A DNA stretch of 64,000 nt from Paraburkholderia sp. BL9I2N2 (GCF_004339745.1 NZ_SMGP01000004.1:930001-994000); one strand, 5' to 3'. Numbered from the stretch's first letter, positions 8,021-17,257 are shown. Numbers and translations: made by a program. Notes: generated from the sequence alone by a model not told the origin.

Positions 8021-9220
8021 ATGAAAAAGGCATTGGCAACTTCGGCGCTTGGCTTGGTCGCCCTCGGCGCGCACGCTCAGAGCAGCGTGACGCTGTACGG
8101 GATCGTCGATACGGGGATCGGCTATCAGAGTAGCCAAACTTCGCTCGGTTCGACCAGCGGCGGCCGTTCGGTCGTGAAGATGGTCAACGGCATCTGGGCC
8201 GGCAGCCGTTTCGGCCTGAAAGGCGCCGAGGACCTGGGTGGCGGCACGAAGGCGATCTTCCAGTTGGAAGAGGGCTTTAACAGCGCAACTGGCGCGCAGT
8301 CGGTTTCCGGTCTCGCGTTCAACCGCCAGGCTTACGTCGGTGTGGCGAATGCCAGCTACGGTACGTTCACCGCAGGCCGCCAATATACGTCGTACTACAC
8401 GCTGCTCTCGCCGTACAGCCCGACCACCTGGCTGACGGGCGCATACGGCGCACACCCGGGCGATATCGACTCTCTGGATACGCTGTACCGCGTCAATAAC
8501 TCGCTGGTGTACACGTCGCCGAACTTCTATGGGCTGACGGCTAGCGGCTCGTATGCGCTGGGCGGCGTGCCGGGCAGCTTCAACGCCGGTTCGACGTGGA
8601 GCGCGGCCTTGCAGTACCTGAATGGTCCGTTCGGCATTGCGGCGGGCTTCCAGCGCATCAACAACTCGACGCCTGGCGGCGGCGCATGGGGCGCTGACTC
8701 CACGACGTCGAACAACGGCGCCCAGGCGGGTGTGTCGGGCATCAACAACGGCTATCAGCGCGCCCAGGCACAGCAGCGCGTGGCGGTAACGGGCGGCTAT
8801 GCGTTCACTCCGCAGTGGGACGTGTCGTTCTCGTACTCGAACGTGCAGTACGTTCCGGGTATCAACTCGCCGTTCCACACCACCGCGATCTTCAACACGG
8901 GCGGTGCCGTGCTGCACTTCAAGCCTTTGACGGCACTGGACCTGGCTGCGGGCTACAGCTATACGCGTGCTACCAAAGCGAACGGCATCACGAGCTCGGC
9001 TAGCTACCAGCAGTTCAACCTCTCGCAGTACTACAGCCTCTCCAAGCGCACCGGTCTGTATGCGCTCGAGGCGTATCAACGCGCAGGCGGTCAGACCCTG
9101 GGCACGAACGGCGTGAGCATCATCAACGCGACGGCCGATATCGGCGACGGCCAGAACAGCGCGCCGTCCTCGTCACGCAGCCAGTTTGCTGCCGGTGTGG
9201 GCATCATCCACAAGTTCTGA
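8021..9220 (+). CDS. Gram-negative porin, Burkholderia OmpC-like
   Basis: A 399-residue outer-membrane trimeric porin. It has a signal peptide (MKKALATSALGLVALGAHA), the mature N-terminus QSSVTLYGIVDTG typical of betaproteobacterial porins, alternating beta-strands throughout, and a C-terminal Phe in GVGIIHKF required for BAM insertion. A strong AGAGGAG ribosome site precedes the ATG. It follows dctM by 98 bp with a small imperfect hairpin between (about 7966-7988), so it may be co-transcribed with the transporter or have its own promoter. It may give the sugar acids passage across the outer membrane. Confidence 0.92.
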   Translation: MKKALATSALGLVALGAHAQSSVTLYGIVDTGIGYQSSQTSLGSTSGGRSVVKMVNGIWAGSRFGLKGAEDLGGGTKAIFQLEEGFNSATGAQSVSGLAFNRQAYVGVANASYGTFTAGRQYTSYYTLLSPYSPTTWLTGAYGAHPGDIDSLDTLYRVNNSLVYTSPNFYGLTASGSYALGGVPGSFNAGSTWSAALQYLNGPFGIAAGFQRINNSTPGGGAWGADSTTSNNGAQAGVSGINNGYQRAQAQQRVAVTGGYAFTPQWDVSFSYSNVQYVPGINSPFHTTAIFNTGGAVLHFKPLTALDLAAGYSYTRATKANGITSSASYQQFNLSQYYSLSKRTGLYALEAYQRAGGQTLGTNGVSIINATADIGDGQNSAPSSSRSQFAAGVGIIHKF

Positions 9221-9231
9221 TGGCGTAACTT

Positions 9232-9259
9232 CGTGGCGGTGTGTTGTTACGCCGCCACG
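9232..9259 (+). terminator. Stem-loop after the porin gene
   Basis: An 8-bp perfect stem (CGTGGCGG / CCGCCACG) lies 11 bases after the porin stop. The T-run is poor, so termination is likely but not certain. Confidence 0.5.
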
Positions 9260-9400
9260 GCGATGCGTTGTAAATACGCTTCGCTGAGCATCACAAGCTG
9301 CGCGCGCAACGCGCGCAGCTCAAGGTGAGAACCCTTGGCGACGCGGGTTTGAAGCGCCAGTGCACGGCAAGCGTCGTCAAGCATGCCGCACGCTTCACCC

Positions 9401-9586
9401 TCAGGCGTCGGACCACAAACGCCCGGCCGTTGCCCAGTTTTCGCGTTTCACGTCGGTCAGAATGATATCCACAGAATTCGGTTCGACGCCGAGCGATTCG
9501 CAAGTCGCCTTGGTAATGGCTTCGACGAACTGGCGTTTCTGTTCCACCGAGCGGCCTTCGAAGAGTTCGATATGAAACGTGGGCAT
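9401..9586 (-). CDS. 4-oxalocrotonate tautomerase family protein
   Basis: A 61-residue protein with the catalytic N-terminal Pro exposed after Met removal (MPTFHIELFEGRS) and the usual size of a 4-OT subunit. The EQKRQFVEAITKA helix and the SVDIILTDV strand fit the beta-alpha-beta fold. 4-OT enzymes tautomerise enol to keto acids and usually form hexamers. It is 52 bp downstream of a class II aldolase gene on the same strand, so it may act on that enzyme's product. No pathway can be named. Confidence 0.85.
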   Translation of the reverse strand: MPTFHIELFEGRSVEQKRQFVEAITKATCESLGVEPNSVDIILTDVKRENWATAGRLWSDA

Positions 9587-9638
9587 GGTGTGACTCCGTT
9601 AAGAACGAGATTGGAATTGAATTGAACGTGGCGCGAAT

Positions 9639-10415
9639 TCAATCGCGATAGCTGGCGTCGAGGCGGTCGAGTTTGCGCAGCAAGGCAGGCCATTCGAGCA
9701 CGCCTTCAATGGCGCCGCCATCGTACAGTTGTTCCGCCGTGCGTGCGGCGACTGCATCGCTCGGCACGACGAGTTCCGCGCCGCATGCTTGCGCGTGCAA
9801 CTGGATCTCGCAGGCCTTGAGCAGCGTTGCCATCAGCACGTAGGCTTCGGCGACCGTGCGGCCGGTGGTCAGTGTGCCGTGATTGCGCAACAGCATGGCG
9901 GGCTTGTCGCCGAGATGCGCGACGAGTCGCTCGCCTTCCGCTGGCGTGAACGCGAGGCCTTCGTAATCGTGGTACGCGAGTTGGCCGTAAAAGCGCAGCG
10001 CGTGTTGCGAGGCGGGTAGCAAGCCGGCCGGTTGCGCGGAAACCGCCACGCCCGCCGTATTGTGCAGATGCATCACGCAGAAGGCATCGGCGCGTGCGGA
10101 GTGGACCGCTGCGTGCAGTGCGAAGCCGGTCGCATTCACCGCATGTTCGCTCGCGCCGACGATGTTGCCCGCAATATCGATTTTCACGAGATTCGCTGCG
10201 CGCACTTCATCGAAGGCGAGGCCGAATGGGTTGATCAGGAAGTGGCCGGGTTCGTCCGGAACGCTCGCCGAGATATGCGTGTAGATCAGATCGTCCCAGC
10301 CGTTGAGCGCCGCGAGCCGGTAGGCCGCGGCCAGGTCGACGCGGGTCTGCCGCTCGGCATCGGACAATGGCCCCGCCTCGGCGACGCGGCCGGCAGGGCT
10401 GTGAGTGAACGACAT
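9639..10415 (-). CDS. Class II aldolase/adducin family protein
   Basis: A 258-residue protein of the AraD/fuculose aldolase-like fold. The metal-binding HLH at residues 116-118 (FCVMHLHNT) and a later NHG (LLRNHGTLTTG) are present, as is the YTHISASVP substrate-loop block near residue 45. The start at 10415 has AGGAG close upstream; a 7-codon longer form lacks one. Homologues include sugar-phosphate aldolases and decarboxylases, and the substrate is unknown here. It lies between a urea transporter and a tautomerase in a probable three-gene leftward unit. Confidence 0.85.
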   Translation of the reverse strand: MSFTHSPAGRVAEAGPLSDAERQTRVDLAAAYRLAALNGWDDLIYTHISASVPDEPGHFLINPFGLAFDEVRAANLVKIDIAGNIVGASEHAVNATGFALHAAVHSARADAFCVMHLHNTAGVAVSAQPAGLLPASQHALRFYGQLAYHDYEGLAFTPAEGERLVAHLGDKPAMLLRNHGTLTTGRTVAEAYVLMATLLKACEIQLHAQACGAELVVPSDAVAARTAEQLYDGGAIEGVLEWPALLRKLDRLDASYRD

Positions 10416-10485
10416 GTCTGTCTCCTGAAGTTGCATGATCGCCGAAACGTGTGGCGCGAGCTTGTGACGAAACCCGGCGGCGTAA

Positions 10486-11436
10486 CTAGCTCGCGCGGCT
10501 GGCCTGGACCGGCGTCGTCGCGCCGCGTGCGGCGTCCACAGGTTGCGCGGGTTCGGGGGCGGCCGCGCTCACGCCGTGGGCCAAGCGTTGCTTGAGCCAC
10601 TGCACGCTCCACGTCGCGAGGACGAAGGGCGCCGTCATAACCGGCCAGCCAAAGTGCGCCGCCGGCGCTTGCAGCACGACCGACACGGCAACGCCGCCGA
10701 GCATCGTGACGAGGCCGCAGTCGGCCAGCGCAAGCGCGGTCAGCGCGCCGTTGAATCCTAACAGGCCCGCGTCGAACGAGGTTATCGTTGCGCCAAGCAG
10801 CAGATGCGCAGCGCTGGCGAATCCGGCGCCGATCAGCGCCCACAGCGCATGCCTGCGCGACACCGCCGCAATCCCGACCAACACCAGCAATCCGGGCAAC
10901 GCGTCCGATGCAAAGCCGGTTTGCGCGAAGCCGGCGAGCAGTCCGCTGCCCACTTGCGTCGCGCTCAGCGCGTGCGCCGGGGGCACGCTGGCGAATGGGA
11001 CATTGACCGTGACCATCGGCAGCCAAAGCCACGTGACGATCAGGCACGGGCTCGAAAAGAAGCCGAGTCCGCGCGCCCGCAGCCAGCGCGACCACGGCTC
11101 CACGAACCACGCCGTGCACGTGGCGGCGAGAATCGCCACCGCGCCCGCTGTCGCATTGTCGGCGATGAAGTTGAAGGCGGCGAGTCCCGCCAACGCGCCG
11201 TTGAAACCGTGCAATCCGGCGCGCGTATCGTCCTCGCGATAACCGGCCAATACCGCGCTCACATTGGCCGCGACCGCGCCCATCAGCGCCGCGCAGGCGA
11301 GGCGCGGGTCGTAGAGCAGCCAGGCGGCGAGCAGGCACGCGCCGGTGAAGGCGTTCGGTTGCAGCACGATCTGGCCGAGGCTGCGCAGCAGCGTGCGCAA
11401 GGCGGCGGACTGAGCTTCGGTCGCGGCGGCGTGCAT
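10486..11436 (-). CDS. Urea transporter family protein
   Basis: A 316-residue membrane protein with the two internally duplicated UT signatures, GLHGFNGALAGLA in the first half and GLLGFNGALTALAL in the second. This reflects the inverted-repeat architecture of urea channels with about ten helices. Bacterial UT proteins conduct urea passively across the inner membrane. The M at 11436 (MHAAATEAQ) is the only sensible start; longer in-frame starts add an unstructured Arg/Pro-rich tail. No urease genes are in view, so the partner pathway is not shown by the context. Confidence 0.85.
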   Translation of the reverse strand: MHAAATEAQSAALRTLLRSLGQIVLQPNAFTGACLLAAWLLYDPRLACAALMGAVAANVSAVLAGYREDDTRAGLHGFNGALAGLAAFNFIADNATAGAVAILAATCTAWFVEPWSRWLRARGLGFFSSPCLIVTWLWLPMVTVNVPFASVPPAHALSATQVGSGLLAGFAQTGFASDALPGLLVLVGIAAVSRRHALWALIGAGFASAAHLLLGATITSFDAGLLGFNGALTALALADCGLVTMLGGVAVSVVLQAPAAHFGWPVMTAPFVLATWSVQWLKQRLAHGVSAAAPEPAQPVDAARGATTPVQASRAS

Positions 11437-11691
11437 GATGGGAAGGCCGGGTGATTTCGATGATGCGCAATTCCGCCGCGCGAGCGTCGGGCGCGCGCCG
11501 GTCGGATGCCTGCGAACCGCGAGCATAGGCCAGCCAGGCCGCGCCGGGCATCGCTGCGCGTTGATAGTGGCTATTTGCGACACGCGCCCGCGATGTCCAG
11601 GAGTCGGCGAGTCGAAAGCATTCGCGCTACGATATGAGCCCGGCGGAACCTGGCAGAACCCGGCTGCGCCGCCTCACGAGGAGACAGGCAC

Positions 11692-12246
11692 ATGCGTGAA
11701 TTACGGTGGGCATCGGAAGAGGGCGAAGGCATCGAACATCTGGCGTTCGACGCGCACGAGGACGGCTTTGCGGTGGAAAGCGTCGTGGTCGGGCAGCGCT
11801 ACGGCAAGCCGTATGGGCTGCACTACAAGGTGCGCTGCGACGCGCAATGGCGCACGCGCTATGCGTGGCTGAAGATCGTCGGCGGCGGCGAGCTGGAGTT
11901 GCATGGCGACGGCGCCGGCCATTGGCACGATGGGCACGGCCTCGCGCTGAGCGCGATCGAAGGCTGCATCGACATCGATATCGCCGCCACGCCGTTCACC
12001 AACACGCTGCCGATCCGCCGCTTGCAACTGGCCGAAGGCGAGCGTCAGCCGATTTCGGTGGCGTATATTTCGACGCCTGATTTGCAGGTCACGCGCGTCG
12101 AACAGGCGTATTCGTGCATCGAGTTGCATCGCGAGTATCGCTACGAGGGCATCTTCCGCAACTTCGCGGCGGACATGAAGGTCGACGAAGACGGTCTCGT
12201 GATCGACTATCCGACGCTGTTCACACGCCTGCCCCGCGAGCGTTGA
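11692..12246 (+). CDS. Putative glycolipid-binding family protein (PF06475-like)
   Basis: A 184-residue soluble protein without a signal peptide. Features match the putative glycolipid-binding family: an N-terminal Trp (ELRWASEEGEGIEH), the VRCDAQWRTRYAWLKIVG strand pair, the DGxGHW block and the C-terminal DYPTLFTRL motif. A GAGG ribosome site precedes the ATG. Its 3' end overlaps the converging hydrolase remnant by 26 bp. The molecular function is poorly known. Confidence 0.8.
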   Translation: MRELRWASEEGEGIEHLAFDAHEDGFAVESVVVGQRYGKPYGLHYKVRCDAQWRTRYAWLKIVGGGELELHGDGAGHWHDGHGLALSAIEGCIDIDIAATPFTNTLPIRRLQLAEGERQPISVAYISTPDLQVTRVEQAYSCIELHREYRYEGIFRNFAADMKVDEDGLVIDYPTLFTRLPRER

Positions 12247-12905
12247 GCGTTGGCGCTGCGCAGCCGCCGCAATCCGTGCGGTGCCGCTCTACGAAGCGTT
12301 CGATGCTCGCCGCGATCCGGTCGGCTTCGCGCAACACGACCCAGTGGCCCGCATCGATCTCGGTGCGCTCATATGCGCCGAGCCAGCACTCCAGTCCGAG
12401 CGAGAGCGGCGGCCCGACGTAGCGGTCACGCAGCGGCACGATGAATTGCACCGGCGCGTGCGCATGACGCGCGCGTGGGCGCAGCAGCTTGTCGATGAAA
12501 TTGGCGCGGTAGAGGTTCAGACCATTGATCGCGTTGCGCATCTGCGCCGGATCGGGCGCGGGGCGCACGCGTTCCGTCACACGCAGCCACAGCGGCCACA
12601 GGCGTGCCCCGCCCGTGCGCCACATCAGTTCAGGCAGCCACGGCAGATGAAAGAAGAAGATGTACCAGGACTTGAGCGTTTGCCGAACGCTACTGCCGAA
12701 TGGGGGCTTCGTTATGGGATGTGCGGTTTGAGTGTCGTCGTCGCCGTCACCCTCGCTCTCGCCGCGCAAGCCGAAAGACGCGTGATCCAGGCACGGCCCC
12801 GAAATCGACGTGTACGAAACAATGCGGCCTTTGAACGCCGGGTCGGTCACCGCTTCCCAGCTTTGAATCGAACCCCAGTCGTGCCCGACCAGATGAAACG
12901 GCCGC
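12221..12905 (-). pseudogene. Alpha/beta-hydrolase remnant missing its N-terminal part
   Basis: The frame reads as the middle and end of an epoxide-hydrolase-like alpha/beta hydrolase: FHLVGHDWGS is the nucleophile elbow with the Asp in HDW, and GHWVVLREADRI is the catalytic His region. The N-terminal half with the oxyanion HGxP motif and first strands is absent. Immediately upstream the sequence becomes a MerR-type reading frame (12906-13064) out of phase with this one. The open frame continues to 13210 but reads antisense-like Pro/Arg-rich sequence. This looks like the 3' side of an internal deletion. The exact junction is uncertain, within about 12895-12915. Confidence 0.72.
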
Positions 12906-13064
12906 GCGCCGCAGGCCGCGGTCCTGATAGGCGCGCACGTTGCGCACGGTGGTGTCGGTGACGCGCGCGAGTTCGTCGACGGTGTATTCGTTGCGCGGCG
13001 TGATACCGGCCGGGTCGTGCGAGTCGGCGGCCAAGGGCGGGACAGGAGGCGGCGTGTTGGGCAT
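12906..13064 (-). pseudogene. MerR-type regulator remnant, N-terminal HTH only
   Basis: From the ATG at 13064 about 50 residues match the start of a MerR regulator: EYTVDELARVTDTTVRNVRAYQDRGL is the winged-helix DNA-binding helix pair. The expected continuation after DRGL (the wing and recognition of Pro/Arg residues) is missing and the frame runs into hydrolase coding sequence in the wrong phase, ending at 12747. A truncated DNA-binding peptide could still be made. Confidence 0.7.
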
Positions 13065-13318
13065 GGGAGGGATTCTAACGAGGCGGCGCGCGCGGCTACC
13101 AGCGCGTCGCCCGATGCAGGCCCAAGATGGAAATTTGCATGTGGATTCGCTTGTATTTCCGGTCTCGCGCTTGGGCTACTCACTGTCTGCATATGGCAAC
13201 CGAATCGCACTACGTCAGCGCGGCGGTTGCCGTTTGCATGTGCCCTCGAAGGACTGGCCGGTCACCTACACCGCAGTGCTGCGCAACTCACGCTGAGTCG
13301 AATATAAGACACGGCGCT

Positions 13319-13912
13319 TCAGTCGCGCCCTGACGTCACGTCGTCCGGCATGCTCGAGTCACCTTTGCCGAGCGTTCGCTGCATCAACGTCGTGTCGAGC
13401 CAGCGGCCGTGTTTGAAGCCCACCGCCTTCAAGGTGCCTGTCAATTCGAATCCCAATTGCGTATGCAGTGACAATGAACCGCCGCTGCCGCCATCCGCGA
13501 TCACGGCGACCATCTGGCGCCACGATCCGGTTTCGCAGCGTTCGATCAGCGCCTGGAGCAGCACGCGCCCGAGGCCTCGGCCGCGATAGGCGTCGTTCAC
13601 ATAGATCGAATCTTCGATGGTGTTGCGATACGCGGCGCGCGGCCGGTAAGGCGTGGCGTAGCAATAGCCGGCGACTTCGCCGTCGATCTCGGCCACCATG
13701 TACGGCAGCCCGTGGCTGCGTACCGACGCGAGCCGCGTGCGCAGGTCATCGACGGAGGGAGGTATCTCTTCGAACGAGGCGACGCCGGTCAGCACGTGGT
13801 GCGCGTAGATCGCCTGAATCGCGGGAAGATCGGCTTCGATGGCGTCGCGGATCAGCGGGGCGGTTGCGTTCGCTGATCCGGAGGTGCCGGGCGCGGGATG
13901 GGTGGTGCTCAT
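13319..13912 (-). CDS. GNAT N-acetyltransferase, phosphinothricin/methionine sulfoximine type
   Basis: A 197-residue acetyltransferase. IRDAIEADLPAIQAIYAHHV and the ASFEEIPP block at the N-terminus, the acetyl-CoA loop YRGRGLGRVLLQALIER, and GFKHGRWLDTTLMQR at the C-terminus are typical of the PAT/MddA subgroup, which acetylates phosphinothricin or methionine sulfone/sulfoximine. The start at 13912 has AGGAA 6 bases upstream; 26 codons of upstream open frame lack support. No neighbour suggests a physiological substrate. Confidence 0.87.
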   Translation of the reverse strand: MSTTHPAPGTSGSANATAPLIRDAIEADLPAIQAIYAHHVLTGVASFEEIPPSVDDLRTRLASVRSHGLPYMVAEIDGEVAGYCYATPYRPRAAYRNTIEDSIYVNDAYRGRGLGRVLLQALIERCETGSWRQMVAVIADGGSGGSLSLHTQLGFELTGTLKAVGFKHGRWLDTTLMQRTLGKGDSSMPDDVTSGRD

Positions 13913-14092
13913 ACAGGTTCCTGTCGTGGCGAAAAATCGGCGGATACGTTTTACTATGCCCGCCGCGCGCGCGAATTTGAAGCGAGTCAAAAATCACCAC
14001 GACGTATGGCGGGTATTTCGCTTTAGCCCATGCGCGCGTCAGCAAGCTTTAGCGAAGACGACGCACGCTCACGGTCACCCGCCTGGCACCGC

Positions 14093-14377
14093 TCAGCTAT
14101 GCGAGTACGTATCCGGCTGCGTCACATGCCCACGATGATGCCGATGATACTTCGCCTTATGTTTCGGCTTGGCCTCGGATGTCGGCGCATGCTGTTCGGC
14201 GGATTGCTGCGAAGCCGGCGCCTGTTGGGCCTGCGCGCGAGGCGCGGGAGCGGGCTGCGCATGACCGGACGGCAGCGAGCTTTGGCCTTCGCCGAAACGG
14301 AAGGTTTGCGAGGTCTGGGCGTACGCACCGACAGATAGCGTCAGGGCGGCAACCGCCAGGCAAATTGAAAACTTCAT
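14093..14377 (-). CDS. Small exported protein with His-rich tail
   Basis: A 94-residue protein with a clear signal peptide (MKFSICLAVAALTLSVGAYA) and a very strong AAGGAGG ribosome site. The mature part is low-complexity, rich in Gln, Ala and Pro, and ends in a basic His-rich tail (HKAKYHRHHRGH). No domain was recognised. The His cluster could bind a metal, but this is inference. It stands alone between an acetyltransferase and a dipeptidase gene. Confidence 0.72.
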   Translation of the reverse strand: MKFSICLAVAALTLSVGAYAQTSQTFRFGEGQSSLPSGHAQPAPAPRAQAQQAPASQQSAEQHAPTSEAKPKHKAKYHRHHRGHVTQPDTYSHS

Positions 14378-14433
14378 GGATCCTCCTTCTGAACGAGCCG
14401 GTGAGGATACCCGTTTTCCTGGCAGTCGATCGA

Positions 14434-14997
14434 TCACATCAGGCGCAGCGGCCCGCTTGCGCTGTTGTCGATCAACGGCAACGCGCGCGAACCCGGCAAC
14501 TCGTAGTGCCACCATTCGCTCTTGATGTGCGTGAAGCCCGCGCCATGCATCACACCCAGCAACAGCATGCGATTGCGTTGCACCTCTAGCCGCCAGCCCG
14601 GATGAAAGTGCTCCGATTCGATCGTCATCGCGTCGAAGCCGGTGCCCATGTCGAGTTCCTCGCCGTGTGCGTCGAGCAATGTCAGGTCGAGCGCTGTCCC
14701 GCGGCTATGGTTCGAGCCGCGCGTCAGGTCCGCCACGTAAGTCGGGTCGGGCAGAAAATCCCACAGTACTTGCTGCGCTTGCGGCGGCCGGTACGCATCG
14801 AAAATGCGCAACGTCGTGCCGATCTGACTCGCCAGTTCGACCGCACGGCGCAATGCCGCTTCTGCCGGTTCGAGCAGCAGACAATGCGCCGTCTTGTAGA
14901 TCGGTTTGCCAGTGAGATTGCGCGCGGTGGCGTAGACGAGGTCGATGTCGACGCCATGTGTGGCGGACGTGATTTCGATGAGTCGATGGTCGGTCAT
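14434..14997 (-). CDS. ddpX: D-alanyl-D-alanine dipeptidase, VanX/DdpX family
   Basis: A 187-residue zinc dipeptidase of family M15D. The VanX residues are conserved: Arg70 (DAYRPP), zinc ligands His97 and Asp104 in SNHSRGTALD, catalytic Glu161 and zinc ligand His164 in EWWHYE. There is no signal peptide, so it should act in the cytoplasm, cleaving D-Ala-D-Ala for cell-wall recycling rather than giving vancomycin resistance. Its ATG lies 22 bp after the RpiR-family regulator gene on the same strand, so both are probably co-transcribed and the regulator may control it. Confidence 0.88.
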   Translation of the reverse strand: MTDHRLIEITSATHGVDIDLVYATARNLTGKPIYKTAHCLLLEPAEAALRRAVELASQIGTTLRIFDAYRPPQAQQVLWDFLPDPTYVADLTRGSNHSRGTALDLTLLDAHGEELDMGTGFDAMTIESEHFHPGWRLEVQRNRMLLLGVMHGAGFTHIKSEWWHYELPGSRALPLIDNSASGPLRLM

Positions 14998-15019
14998 GAG
15001 GCGAAGGACGTGGCGTGCA

Positions 15020-15916
15020 TCAGAGGTCGTCGAACTGATCGAATTCGCTTTGCAGTTCCCGGTTGCGCGCGACACGTTCGTCGATACGCGGCCCGAGTCT
15101 TTCGACGATCGCCGAAATCAGCAGATTGAAGAGACACGTAAGCGGCGCGAGCGAATCCCAGAATTGGCCGACGTCGGTTTTCACCTGCAGCAGATCGCCG
15201 TCGAATTCGCGCGCCCACGGACAATAGATGTCGGTGATGAGCGCGAAGGGCAGGCTGCGGCGCGTCGCGGCTTCGCAATAGCGGCGCGCGACCTTCGAGT
15301 AAGCGCGCGTGTCGGTGACGATCAGATAAGGCGATTCGAATCCAGAGTTCAGCGAATCGACGTACGAGCCCGACATGCCGTCGGAATAGAACACGCGTGG
15401 GCGGATGTATTCGAGGTAGCTGTAAAACGCGTTGCTGATGCCGCGCGTGGACTGAATGCCGAGAATGTAGACGGCGTCCGCGTTCGAGATGCGCTCGGCC
15501 ACGCGCGCGAACACAGGCGACTGCGCGAGTTGATAGACATGCTGGATCGCGCTGGTTTCGAGTTCGAGCGAACGGGCGAGCGCGGGGTTGGGCTCGGCAG
15601 GCGAACTCGCGTCCGGCGTGGTTTCGTCGTGTTGGCCGGCAGCGCGGCGGAACGCGTCGAGCCGGTCCGTGATCAGCCACGGACGCTCCTGAGCGCCGCG
15701 CAGTTCGCGCTTCAGGTCGTCGAGATTCTGGTAGCCGACGCTGCGCAGGAACCGGCCGACCGAAATGCCGCTCGTGCCGGCTTGCTGGGCAATCTGATCG
15801 GCGGTTTCGAGGCCGAGCCGGTCGAGGTTGGCCAGCATGTAGCTGGCGACGCGCTTGGAGGTGGGCGTGAGTTCGGCAAAGCGGGCTTCGACGGTTTGAG
15901 CAAAAGCGGTCGGCAT
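15020..15916 (-). CDS. MurR/RpiR family transcriptional regulator
   Basis: A 298-residue regulator with an N-terminal RpiR helix-turn-helix (about residues 1-77; ETADQIAQQAGTSGISVGRFLRSVGY) and a C-terminal SIS sugar-phosphate-binding domain (about 125-265; YILGIQSTRGISNAFYSYL, LIVTDTRAYSK). RpiR-type proteins sense phosphosugars, including MurNAc-6-phosphate in MurR. Position directly upstream of ddpX suggests control of peptidoglycan-fragment use, which is inference. Confidence 0.87.
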   Translation of the reverse strand: MPTAFAQTVEARFAELTPTSKRVASYMLANLDRLGLETADQIAQQAGTSGISVGRFLRSVGYQNLDDLKRELRGAQERPWLITDRLDAFRRAAGQHDETTPDASSPAEPNPALARSLELETSAIQHVYQLAQSPVFARVAERISNADAVYILGIQSTRGISNAFYSYLEYIRPRVFYSDGMSGSYVDSLNSGFESPYLIVTDTRAYSKVARRYCEAATRRSLPFALITDIYCPWAREFDGDLLQVKTDVGQFWDSLAPLTCLFNLLISAIVERLGPRIDERVARNRELQSEFDQFDDL

Positions 15917-16083
15917 CGTAGTCGCGGCGCTGGGCAGTGGTTAGTCGATCATGGGAATGATGACATATTCAACTGGCCATCCGCGCCGCGCGGGCTCGAA
16001 TGTCGATGAGACGCATGCTAGTCGGATACCAACCGAAAGCAAGACGAAAGCTTAATGCGAGCCAGCCGCAGTCGAGACGCGCC

Positions 16084-16974
16084 TCAGATGGCCGGTCGCG
16101 CCGACGCCGGTGCCCGCGAGAAGTGCCGCGCACCCGCCACGCAGCCCACCACGACCACGGAGACCACAATCATCGCCAGCGGCACCTGTTCGTGCAGCAG
16201 CAGCCCCGCAAGCAGCAGGCCGAAGAACGGCTGCAGCAACTGCAACTGCCCGACGCCCGCGATGCCGCCGAGCGCGAGGCCGCGATACCAGAACACAAAG
16301 CCGATCAGCATGCTGAAGAGCGACACATAGGCGAGGCCCCAGAGCGACGCGTGACTGACACCGTCGAATGATGCCGGCCGCGTCCACACCGCGAGCGGCA
16401 GCATGAGCGGCAGCGACAGCACGAGTGCCCACGAAATCACCTGCCAGCCGCCGAGGTGGCGCGACAGTCGCGCGCCTTCGGCATAACCCAGCCCGCATGC
16501 GACGATGGCGGCCAGCATCAGCGCGTCGCCGATCGGTGAGGCATCGAGCCCGTGACGCAAGGCAAACGCCACCACCGCGCCGCTACCGAGCGCCGAGAAC
16601 AGCCAGAACGCCGGTTGCGGACGCTCGCCGCCACGCAGCACGCCGAAGATCGCCGTGGCGAGCGGCAGCAGGCCGACGAACACGATGGCATGCGCCGCGC
16701 TCACGTGGCGCAGCGCCAGCGCCGTCAGCAGCGGAAAGCCGACCACCACGCCAAGTGCGACGATCAGCAGTGGAATCAGCTCGCGGCGTGACGGCCGCGC
16801 CTGGCGAAATACGAGCAGGAGCAGCAGACCGAGCGTACCGGCAATCGTCGCGCGGGCGACCGTGACGAATAGCGGGTCGAGGCCTTGCACGGCGACGCGC
16901 GTGGCCGGCAGCGAGCCGCTGAAGATCAACACCCCGATGAAGCCGCTCAGCCAGCCGTTTGTCGTTTTGTCCAT
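16084..16974 (-). CDS. EamA-family drug/metabolite transporter
   Basis: A 296-residue inner-membrane protein with ten hydrophobic helices arranged as two EamA repeats (about 8-135 and 147-285). The second-repeat signature GQLQLLQPFFGLLLAGLLLHE is clear. Members export amino acids or other metabolites. The start at 16974 (MDKTTNGW) places the first helix correctly; a 30-codon longer frame is unsupported. The substrate is unknown and no neighbour is obviously linked. Confidence 0.87.
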   Translation of the reverse strand: MDKTTNGWLSGFIGVLIFSGSLPATRVAVQGLDPLFVTVARATIAGTLGLLLLLVFRQARPSRRELIPLLIVALGVVVGFPLLTALALRHVSAAHAIVFVGLLPLATAIFGVLRGGERPQPAFWLFSALGSGAVVAFALRHGLDASPIGDALMLAAIVACGLGYAEGARLSRHLGGWQVISWALVLSLPLMLPLAVWTRPASFDGVSHASLWGLAYVSLFSMLIGFVFWYRGLALGGIAGVGQLQLLQPFFGLLLAGLLLHEQVPLAMIVVSVVVVGCVAGARHFSRAPASARPAI

Positions 16975-17257
16975 TGAGAAGGTCCGCGCGCGTGGGGAAA
17001 GAGACTCATAGCATCCGCTATCTGGGCATGGACGGTAAGGTACGGATCGGTGCAAATCGTCCAAACTGTACCGAGGAATGGGGCGGTACAGCGGTCACAT
17101 GGCTGGCGATGTGTTGGTCACAGCAACCGGCTCGTGGCAACGCCAAACAGGCCCACGCCTAAAGTCCCGCCAGGAATCCAACCTGGTAAGAGCCTGTTTC
17201 GAATGCTATAACTCAGCGAGTTTGTCCACATGAAGCATCAGGGAAAGGACAAGACAC

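Noticed and set aside
9291..9503. 70-codon minus-strand frame between porin and tautomerase
   Set aside because: It overlaps the tautomerase gene in another frame and has no supporting features.
13127..13333. Plus-strand open frame (68 aa) downstream of the MerR remnant start
   Set aside because: Rich in His, Cys, Arg and Trp, with no support from motif, ribosome site or neighbours.
14434..14997. Vancomycin resistance through VanX
   Set aside because: The enzyme lacks vanH/vanA partners and sits after an RpiR regulator; Gram-negative DdpX proteins serve D-Ala-D-Ala recycling.
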